Assembly: GCF_052161655.1 (NCBI RefSeq)
Contig: NZ_CP197418.1
Coordinates: 1,364,001-1,428,000, forward strand
Direction of reading: 5' to 3'
Source of the DNA: Novipirellula sp052161655
GTDB lineage: Bacteria > Planctomycetota > Planctomycetia > Pirellulales > Pirellulaceae
Length of the DNA: 64,000 bases
Shown here: positions 17,774 through 27,486 of the stretch, piece after piece
Position numbering within the stretch: position 1 is the stretch's first letter
How the letters are laid out: every line of letters begins with the position of its first letter
Made by a program: the position numbers and the translations under genes
Notes under the pieces: model-generated
Told to the model about the DNA's origin: nothing
The model's database searches: none
Seen by the model: the letters and a program-made list of their open reading frames with translations, nothing else

Positions 17774-18135
17774 ACAGCTTGGATTTAGTAGTTCTGCGTC
17801 GGTCAATGCCGCGATTGCCTATCCGGCAGAGTTGGCGCGAGAACGAGTGGTTCCGTTAATTGGCGGCTCATTGTCGACAGGTGCCGTGTAGGATGCGATT
17901 TAAGATCGACGAGAATCTTCCCATCGAAAGTGGAACAGGGCCGGTTCCTACCGGTCGTCCTCCGGAAGATTTTGCCGACGCCGAGTTTGCATCGGCGAGT
18001 GACGTCGAATAACGAACAGCGTAATGATACGCCAGCGTCCGTGAATTACCAACGTAAGCGTTCTCGCAGGGCCTTTGCGGCAAAACCATATTAGGCGACC
18101 GACCCCAGCGTCTAAGTCAGCGAGCACAAGCTTCG

Positions 18136-18216
18136 AATTAGTGTTTGATTAGCGAAAATTAGTGTTCGGCGCAGCCACGTTTTCAGGAACACTAATCCAC
18201 ACTAATCCACACTAAG
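18136..18216. repeat. Inverted-word remnant (ATTAGTGT type)
   Basis: Left end with AATTAGTGTTTGATTAG and AATTAGTGTTC, right end with GAACACTAATCCACACTAAT and a further CCACACTAAG. The ends are inverted copies of one another around a 20-bp middle. It interrupts the second of the two direct copies noted at 17951-18137 relative to the first, so it looks inserted. Confidence 0.45.
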
Positions 18217-18446
18217 CGCACCCTAATCGCCCCCCCCAAAAATCACCACGGCGAACTCTCGATATCGCTAGGTCGCCCAGCATCGGTATCTACTCGCACC
18301 GAACATCCAACGCCCGTGGTATCAACGCAACGAATTTGCTGTGTCCCCATCCGCACCATCGTGGAAAGACCAGAGAACCACTTTTTCACAAGCAAGCAGA
18401 CAAACCCGAGCCCCCACGAACACGCACAGACAGACCTGGGTGGAAT

Positions 18447-18582
18447 TTGAACAGGAGGTAAGGGAGGAAACGGAGAACCCGTGTAGGGTTTGATGCATTC
18501 AGGACTCAGACTTGGTTGAATCCAAAACTCAAAAAACAAAGCTGGAATCGAAGCTCTGTTATCTCTGTTGCCTCCTGTTCAA
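18447..18582. repeat. 136-bp TIR-bounded array unit 1
   Basis: Begins TTGAACAGGAGGTAAGGGAG and ends with the inverted form CAGAGATAACAGAG..GGAGG..GTTCAA when read on the opposite strand; about 23 of 30 terminal positions match. The middle carries ACTCAGACTTGGTTGAATCC. Unit spacing to the next start (18643) is 196 bp. Confidence 0.8.
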
Positions 18583-18642
18583 TCGACCGCGCAAACCTGA
18601 ACGCCCCGTGCACGAACTCGAGCGGACAGGCCCCGGGAGCAT

Positions 18643-19166
18643 TTTAACAAGAGGAAACTGAGATTTTGTGCAGGGATTGATGCGTCCAAGTCTCAGGCTT
18701 GGTTGGCTCCCGGCAGCATTAGCCGCGAGACGCCATCGGTAAGTTTGAGAACGTTGAAGTTGATGATCAGCCCAATCGGAATGTCCAGCAATTTCATGTA
18801 GCTCAAAAGCTGTGCTTTATGGATGGGGTGGACCGATTCAGCTGCTTTCACCTCGACGAATAGGCATCCCTCAACGAGTATGTCAAATCGGAGCGGATAC
18901 TCACGCTGAAATCCCTTCCATTCGACGATGACTTGCTGTTGGTTGTCAACTTCGTGTTCACGGATTTCAAGTTCCTTGGTGAGACACCATTCGTAGATCG
19001 ACTCAAGTAATCCGGGCCCTTTTTCCCTTTGCACTTCAATTGCAGCGCCGATCACATCGTGAGTGAGTCCCGAGGCTTTTTCAAACAGTGAGTGCATTTT
19101 TACGCTCCAAACAGAGAAAACGATGTAAGAATCGAAACTCTGTTATCTCTGTTTGCTCCTGCTCAA
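18643..19166 (-). mobile_element. 524-bp gene-bearing array unit (GxxExxY element)
   Basis: Same terminal words as the 136-bp units (left TTTAACAAGAGGAAACTGAG, right end GTTTGCTCCTGCTCAA) but with the GxxExxY gene in the centre. On the minus strand the upstream flank of the gene matches the right half of the solo units, and the last codons of the gene (..NQA stop) match their left half, so the solo units look like this element with the coding region removed. It sits in phase with the 196-bp array. Confidence 0.65.
18693..19097 (-). CDS. GxxExxY protein (PD-(D/E)xK-like nuclease fold)
   Basis: A 134-residue protein with the naming motif at Gly29, Glu32 and Tyr35 (PGLLESIYE), preceded by the helix THDVIGAAIEVQREKG. 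The core RFDILVEGCLFVEVKA has the Asp..Glu-x-Lys arrangement of PD-(D/E)xK nucleases, followed by HPIHKAQLLSYMKLL and a terminal LIINFNV strand. Function of the family is unknown. The flanks are shared with the surrounding 136-bp repeats on both sides and the stop codon itself lies in repeat sequence. The frame is intact, with catalytic-type residues kept, which argues it is or was recently functional. Confidence 0.88.
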   Translation of the reverse strand: MHSLFEKASGLTHDVIGAAIEVQREKGPGLLESIYEWCLTKELEIREHEVDNQQQVIVEWKGFQREYPLRFDILVEGCLFVEVKAAESVHPIHKAQLLSYMKLLDIPIGLIINFNVLKLTDGVSRLMLPGANQA

Positions 19167-19242
19167 TCAAGCGTCCGAACCCGAGCACCCCGTGCACGAA
19201 CCCGAGTCCCCACGAACACGCACAGACAGCCCCGGGTGGAAT

Positions 19243-19378
19243 TTGAACAGGAGGTAAGGGAGGAAACGGAGAACCCGTGTAAGGCTTGATGCATTCAGGA
19301 CTCAGGCTTGGTTGAATCCAAAACTCAAAAAACAAAGCTGGAATCGAAGCTCTGTTATCTCTGTTGCCTCCTGTTCAA
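19243..19378. repeat. 136-bp TIR-bounded array unit 2
   Basis: Nearly identical to unit 1, again 136 bp, starting TTGAACAGGAGG and ending CCTCCTGTTCAA. It begins 77 bp after the gene-bearing unit; that spacer resembles the sequence just before unit 1 (CCACGAACACGCACAGACAG). Confidence 0.8.
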
Positions 19379-19438
19379 TCGACCGCGCAAACCCGAGCAA
19401 CTCGTGCACGAATCCTCGCCGAGAAGACCGGGGGGAAT

Positions 19439-19574
19439 TTTAACCGGAGGTAAGGAAGGAAACGGAGAACCCGTGTAGGATTTGATGCATTCAGGACTCA
19501 GGCTTGGTTGAATCCAAAACTCAAAAAACAAAGCTGGAATCGAAGCTCTGTTATCTCTGTTGCCTTCTGTTCAA
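19439..19574. repeat. 136-bp TIR-bounded array unit 3
   Basis: Same length; left end TTTAACCGGAGG, right end CCTTCTGTTCAA. Start-to-start distance from unit 2 is 196 bp, with a 60-bp spacer containing CTCGTGCACGAATCCTCGCC. Confidence 0.8.
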
Positions 19575-19635
19575 TCGACCGCGCACACCGGAGCGCCTCG
19601 TGCACGTACCCGCGCCGCGAAGCCCCAGGTGGAAT

Positions 19636-19771
19636 TTGAACAGGAGGTAAGGGAGGAAACGGAGAACCCATGTAGGGCTTGATGCATTCAGGACTCAGGC
19701 TTTGTTGAATCCAAAACTCAAAAAACAAAGCTAAAATTGAAGCTCTGTTATCTCTATTGCCTCCTGTTCAA
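19636..19771. repeat. 136-bp TIR-bounded array unit 4
   Basis: Same length; start-to-start distance from unit 3 is 197 bp. Carries a few point changes (for example AAAATTGAAGC in place of GGAATCGAAGC). Confidence 0.8.
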
Positions 19772-19831
19772 TTGACCGCGCAAACCTGAGCAACTCGTGC
19801 ACGAATCCTCGCCGAGAAGACCGGGGGGAAT

Positions 19832-19850
19832 TTTAACCGGAGGTAAGGGA
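19832..19850. repeat. Truncated array unit 5 (left end only)
   Basis: TTTAACCGGAGGTAAGGG exactly 196 bp after the unit 4 start, then the match is lost. The end of a small hypothetical gene on the minus strand lies about 50 bp further on. Confidence 0.65.
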
Positions 19851-19902
19851 AACCCGCGTACCTTTTCCTCTTCGAAGTGGCCCGTTTTAAAGGCTTTTAA
19901 AA

Positions 19903-20160
19903 CTATTTTTGAGGGTTCGCTGCTGCAATCAGGGCCTCAATTTCTAAGACGTGCTCGTACGGCGCGCGTTGTCGCCGATATTTATTCGACATAAGTTCGT
20001 GCAGTGTTTCGAGGTCTTCAAGAGGAATGGTTGGAAATAGGGTCCATTCCGTTTCGGTTTTCAGTCGGGACCGGAGCTTCCATTGACCCCCGTGCCGCGT
20101 CGCGGTGACCAAGCGAGTCTCGCCCTCTTCGGTTTTCTCTCGCCATTCGTGTTTCTTCAT
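19903..20160 (-). CDS. Small conserved hypothetical protein (85 aa)
   Basis: Begins MKKHEWREKTEEGETRLVTA and continues with a strand-rich half (TRHGGQWKLRSRLK, TEWTLFPTIPLEDLE) and a terminal helix (LHELMSNKYRRQRAPYEHV..). It is the kind of short soluble protein I associate with planctomycete genomes, without known role. It is compositionally coherent and free of repeat-derived sequence. It is upstream, on the same strand, of the array; no clear SD is visible. Confidence 0.6.
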   Translation of the reverse strand: MKKHEWREKTEEGETRLVTATRHGGQWKLRSRLKTETEWTLFPTIPLEDLETLHELMSNKYRRQRAPYEHVLEIEALIAAANPQK

Positions 20161-20853
20161 GATTTGTCTAGCCTGAAATATGCGTAGGGCCGGTTGCTAC
20201 CGGCCGTCCCCCCGTCCTCGCCGATCGCATTGGTCATCCAACACCCGTTGCCTGTGGGAACCGGCCCTTGGTGGCTCAGAAGTCTTAACGCACTATTGAA
20301 ATGGATTTTGAAGAGGCAATGACCCGAAGAATCCAAGAGCTCGGTTAACCCCTGCAGCGATTCAGCGTCACGAGCCCGTGTAACCAATCGATTGGAAGCG
20401 GGCAACGAACCGTGAGCTCGAAGCCGCAACACTCTTGATTGCCTGCGAAAATCGTATCAATCCGCGGTTTCAAAAGCTAGTCGCTTGCTGAACCCGGCGT
20501 GTGGTAATGGAGTGGGTGTAGTGGGACCTTTGGTGTCGGCGACGAGAAACCGCCAGGACTCTGTTTGGGGTATGCGCCTCGCAAATCCGCATGTGGAGGC
20601 CTTTCGCTCAGGCAGGCCAAGTGCATGAGTGACGTACGGCCGGTTCCTAGTGGCCGCCGCCATACATGGCTGGCGTAACCGAACATCCACAGGTCGCACT
20701 TCATCTGAAACTAATGGCAACTGAACAATCAATGCCCGCGGTAGGTGGGAACCGGCCCTACTTGGCTCGCGTTGATGTTTAACCGTTTTTCCAGCCGTTA
20801 CGGAACGATCTAACTTTGGGAAAAGATTTCCCTACAGATCAACGACGATGATA
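20161..20853. other. Gene-free stretch with two family C repeats
   Basis: About 690 bp. A family C repeat spans 20184-20272 (GTAGGGCCGGTTGC to GGGAACCGGCCC) and another 20634-20761. Both keep the undisrupted target (GGGAACCGGCCC) into which IS copy 2 went elsewhere. The 91-codon frames here have no family character and are disregarded. Confidence 0.5.
20634..20761. repeat. Dispersed repeat, family C (uninterrupted copy)
   Basis: Runs from GTACGGCCGGTTCC to GTGGGAACCGGCCC; the interior (ACATGGCTGGCGTAACCGAA, then CATCCACAGGTCGCACTTCA) is closely matched by 21373-21489. It shows what the target of the IS looked like before insertion. Confidence 0.75.
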
Positions 20854-21273
20854 TTACTTAGGCGGGTGACGTCCGGCATCAACCCAAAGTGCTCGAACAT
20901 CAACAGCCTGTTGCCAGTTCATGCGAAGCGTCTTGATTGTGGCTTGGGTAACTTCAGTCAGGCCGACGATAACCGTTCCATCGACGGACCAATCAAAGTG
21001 GTCAGGCCAATTCTCTTGCTGCGGATGAAACAGGCTCACTTCGTGTCCGGCGCCCGTGATCAATCGCGTGCGATTTGATTTGAAGCGATTGCAAGCAGGG
21101 CAGGCGAGACACAAGTTCTCAAATTCGGTGGCACCGCCAGTCGAGATTGGAGTGATGTGTTCAATTTCAAACGTGGCGACCGTTAATGCTTCATCGGTTT
21201 GGCAGTACGCACAGCAAGAAAAGAATGCGTCCCGAACTCTTCGCCGCAGATCGACAGGGACATATTCACTCAC
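20854..21273 (-). CDS. HNH endonuclease
   Basis: A 139-residue single-domain nuclease. Zinc-binding CAYC (about residues 21-24) is followed by the HNH core EIEHITPISTGGATEFENL and CPACNRFK. The remaining C-terminal half (SLFHPQQENWPDHFDW..) matches the common HNH subfamily in which a downstream W-x-D/H-F-x-W segment completes the fold. It starts with ATGA overlapping the end of an upstream remnant, so it was the second gene of a small operon. It may defend or mobilise DNA, or be a housekeeping restriction-type protein; no partner methylase is present. Confidence 0.88.
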   Translation of the reverse strand: MSEYVPVDLRRRVRDAFFSCCAYCQTDEALTVATFEIEHITPISTGGATEFENLCLACPACNRFKSNRTRLITGAGHEVSLFHPQQENWPDHFDWSVDGTVIVGLTEVTQATIKTLRMNWQQAVDVRALWVDAGRHPPK

Positions 21274-21372
21274 GAAGCTTCGTCTTGGTGACGGAGCGTG
21301 AAGGCGGCTCGTGCCTTAAGCAAGTTCAGTTCGTCGATTTGCTCAATCAATGAATCGAGTTCTTCAGTGAAG
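21270..21372 (-). pseudogene. 3' remnant of a gene once upstream of the HNH gene
   Basis: About 33 codons ending the frame TEELDSLIEQIDELNLLKARA..LRHQDEAS, an amphipathic helix that overlaps the HNH start by four bases. Its 5' part is replaced at 21373 by a family C repeat, itself interrupted at 21490 by IS copy 2. The longer open frame that reads on into the IS is artificial. Confidence 0.5.
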
Positions 21373-21489
21373 TAGGGCCGGTTCCTACCGGCCGCTGCCA
21401 TACATGGCCGATGGAACCGAACATCCACCGGTCGCACTTCATCTGTAACTAATGGCAACTGAACAGCTAATGTCCGCGGCCGGTGGGAA
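21373..21489. repeat. Family C repeat interrupted by IS copy 2
   Basis: GTAGGGCCGGTTCCTACCGG to GGTGGGAA; it resumes at 22853 with GGGAACCGGCCCTAC. The GGGAA on both sides is the 5-bp target duplication. Confidence 0.8.
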
Positions 21490-22852
21490 TATTTCGTTCG
21501 GGGACATGGGTGGCGCTTTGAACAAGACAGCGGGGGGCGGAGAAAGCATAGCTTTCCCCGTCCTCGCTCACCAGCCTCGCGGCTGAAGTGAGCGCAAGCG
21601 AACTTCAGCCGCGAGGCTGGTGACGTCGAATTTCGCCAGTCCGCTCGTCGATCTGGGCCACCACAAAACGACAGCAACTGACATCCCAAACGCCGTCCGT
21701 TTGAGTCCCACTCAAGCCGATAGGATGGTCCTGGAATGCTTCGCTGATGCGGTACGTCTTCCCCTTCCAACGGAACTGGCCAACCCTGTTGACGCGGCGT
21801 GTTTGGTAGCGTTCGCTATACTCGAACGGATCCGTTTTCTCCTGAAAACGTCGCTCACTGATTTGGTATCGCTGCGAAGGTGTTTCCAAATCCAATGCCC
21901 CGTGAGGACGCTCCAAGTTGTAGACGTCTCGCCAAAGATCAAAGCACTCTTGAGCTTCCGCCAGCGTGCTCAGTGAGCGATCCTGCAGGGCTTCGAGTTT
22001 TAGCGTGCGATGAAATCGCTCCAGCTTGCCGCGGCCCTGAGGATGGTGTGGACGACCGTGAATCACTTCCACATCGTGACGCATCAACCACGCCGTAAAA
22101 CGTGTGTGACGCATCAAGTGACTACCGCCCCACGGGTTGCCGTTGTCGACGTAAATCGCGTGTGGAAGCCCGTAAATTGCGAACACGTTGCGAAAATGAC
22201 TTTGCACCGTTTGCCGCGTTTGATTCCCACAAGCGAGGATCCCCAGTGAAAACCGGGAGTGATCGTCCAGCAGGGTTAGCGGGTAACAATAGCTCTTGTT
22301 GTTCAGCGCGAACTCGCCCTTGAAGTCAACTTGCCACAGCTCGTTGGGACGCTCTCGCTCGAACCGCGTCCATGGCTTTCGCTTGGCCGATTCAGCGTCA
22401 CTGATGCGATCATGTCGCTTCAAGACAGCGGCGATCGTGCTGGGCGAAGGAAGCGTTTTTTCACCCATGACTTTGAGCCGCTTGCGAATCTTCAAGCCGC
22501 CCCAGGCCGGGTGAGCATCGCGGATCTGCAGCACTTTCTGCTCGATCTCCGCGGGCGTCTGTGTGGGGGATCGGTGAGGTTTTCGCGAGCGATCCACCAA
22601 AGGTTCTTCGGCGCAAGCTCGGTGACGCTCTCGCCACTTGTAGCCAGTCTTGCGTGAGATACCAAACCGCTCGCACAACCGGCTAAAATTGACTCCGTCG
22701 GCCTCTGCCAAGCGGACAAACTCTTCTCGTTGGGACACTCGATCGAACTCTTTCCAGCCCATACTTGCTCCTAAAAGGAGTAAGTATGATTACTGCAAAA
22801 AAGCGCCACCCATGTCCCCGAAAAAGCGCCACCCATGTCTCCGGTCTATACA
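21490..22852 (-). mobile_element. IS481-like insertion sequence, copy 2 (inverted)
   Basis: 1363 bp, same ends as copy 1 in opposite orientation, flanked by perfect GGGAA duplications (21485-21489 and 22853-22857). Only about three base differences from copy 1 are visible, clustered near the transposase N-terminal HTH codons and silent at the protein level. Confidence 0.9.
21605..22762 (-). CDS. IS481-family transposase (copy 2)
   Basis: A 385-residue protein identical to copy 1, including HTH (ERFGISRKTGYKW) and the DDE residues in VDFKG, YVDNGNP and GKLERFHR. Intact frame and SD, so potentially active. Confidence 0.95.
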   Translation of the reverse strand: MGWKEFDRVSQREEFVRLAEADGVNFSRLCERFGISRKTGYKWRERHRACAEEPLVDRSRKPHRSPTQTPAEIEQKVLQIRDAHPAWGGLKIRKRLKVMGEKTLPSPSTIAAVLKRHDRISDAESAKRKPWTRFERERPNELWQVDFKGEFALNNKSYCYPLTLLDDHSRFSLGILACGNQTRQTVQSHFRNVFAIYGLPHAIYVDNGNPWGGSHLMRHTRFTAWLMRHDVEVIHGRPHHPQGRGKLERFHRTLKLEALQDRSLSTLAEAQECFDLWRDVYNLERPHGALDLETPSQRYQISERRFQEKTDPFEYSERYQTRRVNRVGQFRWKGKTYRISEAFQDHPIGLSGTQTDGVWDVSCCRFVVAQIDERTGEIRRHQPRG

Positions 22853-22982
22853 GGGAACCGGCCCTACTTGGCTGCCGTGGGGGAATTGGATGCTGATCCC
22901 GCTTCTGGGACGTGTAGCCACGTCAACTACGAGCAATGCAGCTGGGCGTACTCGCGACGTTTACGAAAAAAAATCGCAAGTG

Positions 22983-25567
22983 CTAATTCGCGTCCGCCAA
23001 CGCTGCATCGCTTCGGTTGCGGTAGAGGAATGCGTCGGAGGTTAGTAGGGAGACTAGCAACGCTTTCATGCTGCCGCCGCTCTCTTTGTAGGCGCGGTGC
23101 GCTTGCTGCAGTACGGGCGCGTCGTTGAGCGTTTCGTTGCGGCCCATCCAAAAGCGGAAGGCGTGTCGGACGAAGACTTGCTCGGCTCGCTCGCTCTCGG
23201 CAAGCCTTTGAATCAACTCGATCGCATTGGCGACTTCGCCATCCAGCGTAGGGTCGCCCGAATCGATAATCTCACCCGTGCTGTCAACGGGTTTGTCGAG
23301 CTCCACCTCGCGATACAGACCCGCGTGGTTGTACATCTCAAACGGCAGCCCTAGCGGGTCCATCTTCTTGTGACACGTCCAGCAGTACTCTTCCCGAGTC
23401 ACCCGCATCCGCTCACGCAACGTGTTCTTGGGCTCATCCGGAAGCATCGCGTCCACCGTGATCGGCACATCGGGAATGCCCCCACCGAGCAGTCGTTCTT
23501 GGATCCAGTGGCCGCGGCGGATCGCGTGATTGTCCATGGCGTCGGAGTGAGAAACGAGCCAACTGGGGTGCGTCAGGATGCCCAATCGCTGGCCTTCGGG
23601 GGCTGTCGCCAGGATGCGTTCGGGTTTCATCGATCCGTTGCCAAAACTACGCCGACTGACGCGAGCGTAAATCTTCGGCCCCGAAAGGTCTGCTTCGGCA
23701 ACGTTGTGATTGACGTTTGCTCGCTTCTTCGGTTTCTTTGCCTCGGGCGGTTCCTTGTCTGGGTTGGCCTGCTTCCAAGCCTCGAGCTCGGCCGCCTCTT
23801 TCTTTGCCGCTTCGGCCGCCGCCTTCTTCTCCGCAGCAACTGCCGCTGCTATTTCTTCCTTAGAGCGTTTCCGGCCGAAGTAGACATTGTCGGCCTTGGT
23901 GGCCACGACCTTGTCGGTCGTTAGCAACTGTTTCAGTACATCCTTGTCCTCTTGCAGGATCAGTTCGATCAGACGGTCCGTGCTAGCCGTTGCGTCGAAC
24001 ATGGCGTTGTAGTGAGCCTGTCCTCGGCTGTTCGCTCCCGTTTCCGTCAGCGCTTTTGTATCTTTGCATATGTAGCCACCAAGGTCGTAGTCGAAGTAGT
24101 CGCGGAAGAATCGCAGGATGCGAGGCTTGCGGATACTGTCGTCGGCCAACATCCGCTCAGCTTCACGCTTCACATCCGCCCGGGTGCGCATGCGGCCTTC
24201 GACAACGGCACTTCGCAACGTTTCGTCGGGCCGGATGTAGCGCAGTGCATGATTGACCGCCATGCCTAATTCCCAGTCCTGCAGCATGACGCGGCCATAC
24301 TCGTCCGGTTTGCCGTACTCGGCCAACTCGGGTCGGAACAGTGCGTCGCGATCAAGGAAGATGGATGACAGACCGAGCACGGCGCCGTCTTTCTTGCCGA
24401 GCTTTTCGATCGATTGATTGACGATATCCAGGTAGGCGTCGGACTCGGTTTTGCTCGGCGGCCGGAACGTCAGGGCTTCGAACAGGTAGTCGACCGCGGC
24501 TCGCAATCGCTCGTCGGTCACGCCGTCTTCCTTCATTAGCTCATAGACCGGCGTCAGTGGACGGACCACCTTGGTGCTGTAGACCAGGCTTGTGGGCAGA
24601 CCACGAAGATCGCCCTTCATTTTATCGGCGATCGATTTAGGGTCGTCCGTGATCTGATACGGCTGGGCGATACTCAGCGGCCCTTCGGCCATGTAACGAA
24701 TGATGTCGCCGGCGATGCCCATGATCTGAGTCGCTTCGGCACTGTTGACGGTGTAAAAGTCAGGATAGTTTTCCAGTCCATGATTGCGGGCGGACGACAG
24801 AATGGCGGGGACGCTCTTGACGGAGGTGGCGTAGGCGACCGTTCCCCCTTGCCAAAAGATGATGCGATCGGTACCGAAGTACAGTTTCAGTTCGCCGCCG
24901 TGGTTGGTGGGAACGACATCGCCATGGGTGCGTAGACCCGGCTTTTCCGGATCGAACTCTGGCTCGGTGTTGATCAGTTCATTGAGCCGGGTGATGTGTT
25001 CCTCTGGGGTCACACGCCAGATGCGTGCTGGCGATGATGTCGGTTGCAGCTTGATGCCATCGGGCAGCGAACCGAACAGCAGCTCGTGATCGACGAAGTT
25101 GCCTTTGTTGGGATCGAGGTGAAGTTGGAACCCGCCCTTGTTTTGCATGACGCGTGAAAGTTCGCCGACGATCCAGTCGGAGAATTGCAGCCGCTCAATC
25201 ACCTCGGGCTGTTCCGCATCCTCAGGCGGCATCTCTTTCAAGGTGACCTGCGCCCACACGCTAGTCCAAGTACTGGCGTTGATTTCATCGACAGGTCCCA
25301 GGCCTTCGAGCGAGAGATTGCCTTCGGGATCGAACTCGCCATGACAGTCGACACAGTGGTTCGTGAGAAACGATTCCGCGAAGCTGGCATAGTCTTTGTT
25401 GACCGGCTGCCCAGGCGTGTAGGTCTGGGCGTTGGCCGCGGGGGCCAGGCTGAACAGAAGGATGGTCAAAGCGAGCAAGAGTGGGATAGGCTTCCAGCCT
25501 GTCTTTTCTGCCATGACAGGCTGGAAGCCTATCCCACATTTTTCGCAATACGAAAATCTGACCTTCA

Positions 25568-25571
<4 letters not shown>
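22983..25571 (-). CDS. DUF1592-family planctomycete cytochrome-type secreted protein
   Basis: An 862-residue exported protein. It carries a c-type haem motif CVDCH (about residue 73) in a PSCyt1/DUF1587-like region, then the DUF1592/DUF1588 body with CWTCHKKMDPLGLPFE (about residue 730) and a DUF1585-like end (FRFWMGRNE). A region at about 565-625 is Ala/Lys/Glu-rich and likely helical linker. The ATG at 25571 overlaps the upstream DUF1552 stop (ATGATGA), so translation is coupled. Oddity: residues 12-30 are encoded by a perfect palindromic repeat (25481-25537), and a second possible start (MAEKTGWK) lies in its loop, followed by a normal hydrophobic signal sequence. The family accompanies DUF1552 in polysaccharide- and sulfatase-rich planctomycetes; reaction unknown. 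Confidence 0.88.
25481..25537. repeat. Palindromic repeat, family G, inside a coding start
   Basis: Perfect 23-nt arms (GTGGGATAGGCTTCCAGCCT plus three) around an 11-nt loop. It is read as protein within the DUF1592 N-terminus and the loop contains an in-frame ATG. Confidence 0.85.
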
Positions 25572-26893
<1,322 letters not shown>

Positions 26894-27486
26894 TCTTTCA
26901 ACGTGTTAAACGGCCGATTGTCTTTTCTGGGAATGTCTGAGGGGGAGGTGTTGATCCGTACAGACTTTTGCTTCGCGAAGTCACTCGCCCCGCCGCCGGG
27001 GAAGGTGGCAACGGCACGCAATCGTGATCCGAATTTCAGTGGGGAAGGATGGGGGCAGGATTGGTTGATAGATGCGTGAGGCAACGTATTTATTCCAACT
27101 ATCCACGTATTTATTCTAACTATCCACTGAAACGCCGCAACAGACGTATTTTACAGGCTTTACGACGGGACCTTTCTATCGCATATATCGCGATTTCGGG
27201 CACTTCTCGGTAATCGACACCACTGGTTCCGTGGCTCCTGCCCAACGCCGTGCACGATTTCCTGGTAGCTACCTTCGCCAGAAGGTGGTGATTCGCATTT
27301 GCACGCCAACAATCCACGCTCTGGCGAGCGTAGCTACAAAACGCAAATGCTGCACTACGTCGCTGAAAGACGAACAAGTTTTTTTCGGATTCCGCCACGA
27401 TCGTGACCTATGTTTCAAAGGGGATACCCCCGAATCCAGCGGTTACCGCTGCGCGATGACGGTTCAGAACTCGAGAAAAACAGACC
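26894..27486. other. Intergenic stretch between divergent genes
   Basis: About 590 bp. Contains family F inverted repeat 27264-27337 and otherwise no gene. A doubled word (CGTATTTATTC.AACTATCCAC) occurs at 27085-27127. Confidence 0.45.
27264..27337. repeat. Dispersed palindromic repeat, family F
   Basis: GTAGCTACCTTCGCCAGAAG faces CTCTGGCGAGCGTAGCTAC. A second copy with over 80 percent visible identity, including the loop, is at 32533-32603. Confidence 0.75.

Larger units (their letters stand above)
17269..18235. repeat. Decayed repeat zone with two related direct copies
   Basis: No intact gene. 17317-17500 and 17951-18137 are diverged direct copies: both contain CGAACAGCGT(G/A)ATGATACG, then TTACCAACGTA, then TTTGCGGCAAAAC. 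Each follows a GGCCGGTTCC-type word (17277 area and 17935). Between them lie half-units of the GxxExxY-array repeat (right end near 17583-17594, left end from about 17653) and inverted words at 17694-17773 and 18136-18216 described separately. Confidence 0.55.

Noticed and set aside
18243..19728. Repeated frames opening MFFEFWIQPSLSPECIKPY on the minus strand
   Set aside because: They are the translation of the near-identical 136-bp units, so the conserved protein sequence only mirrors DNA identity. There is no codon-level evidence, no SD, and frames diverge in the spacers.
18447..19850. CRISPR-like array
   Set aside because: Regular spacing suggests it, but the repeats are 136 bp, spacers are partly alike and about 60 bp, and there are no cas genes.
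21270..21770. 166-codon frame joining IS sequence to the HNH upstream remnant
   Set aside because: A chance fusion through the IS end and a family C repeat; only the last about 33 codons can be genuine.
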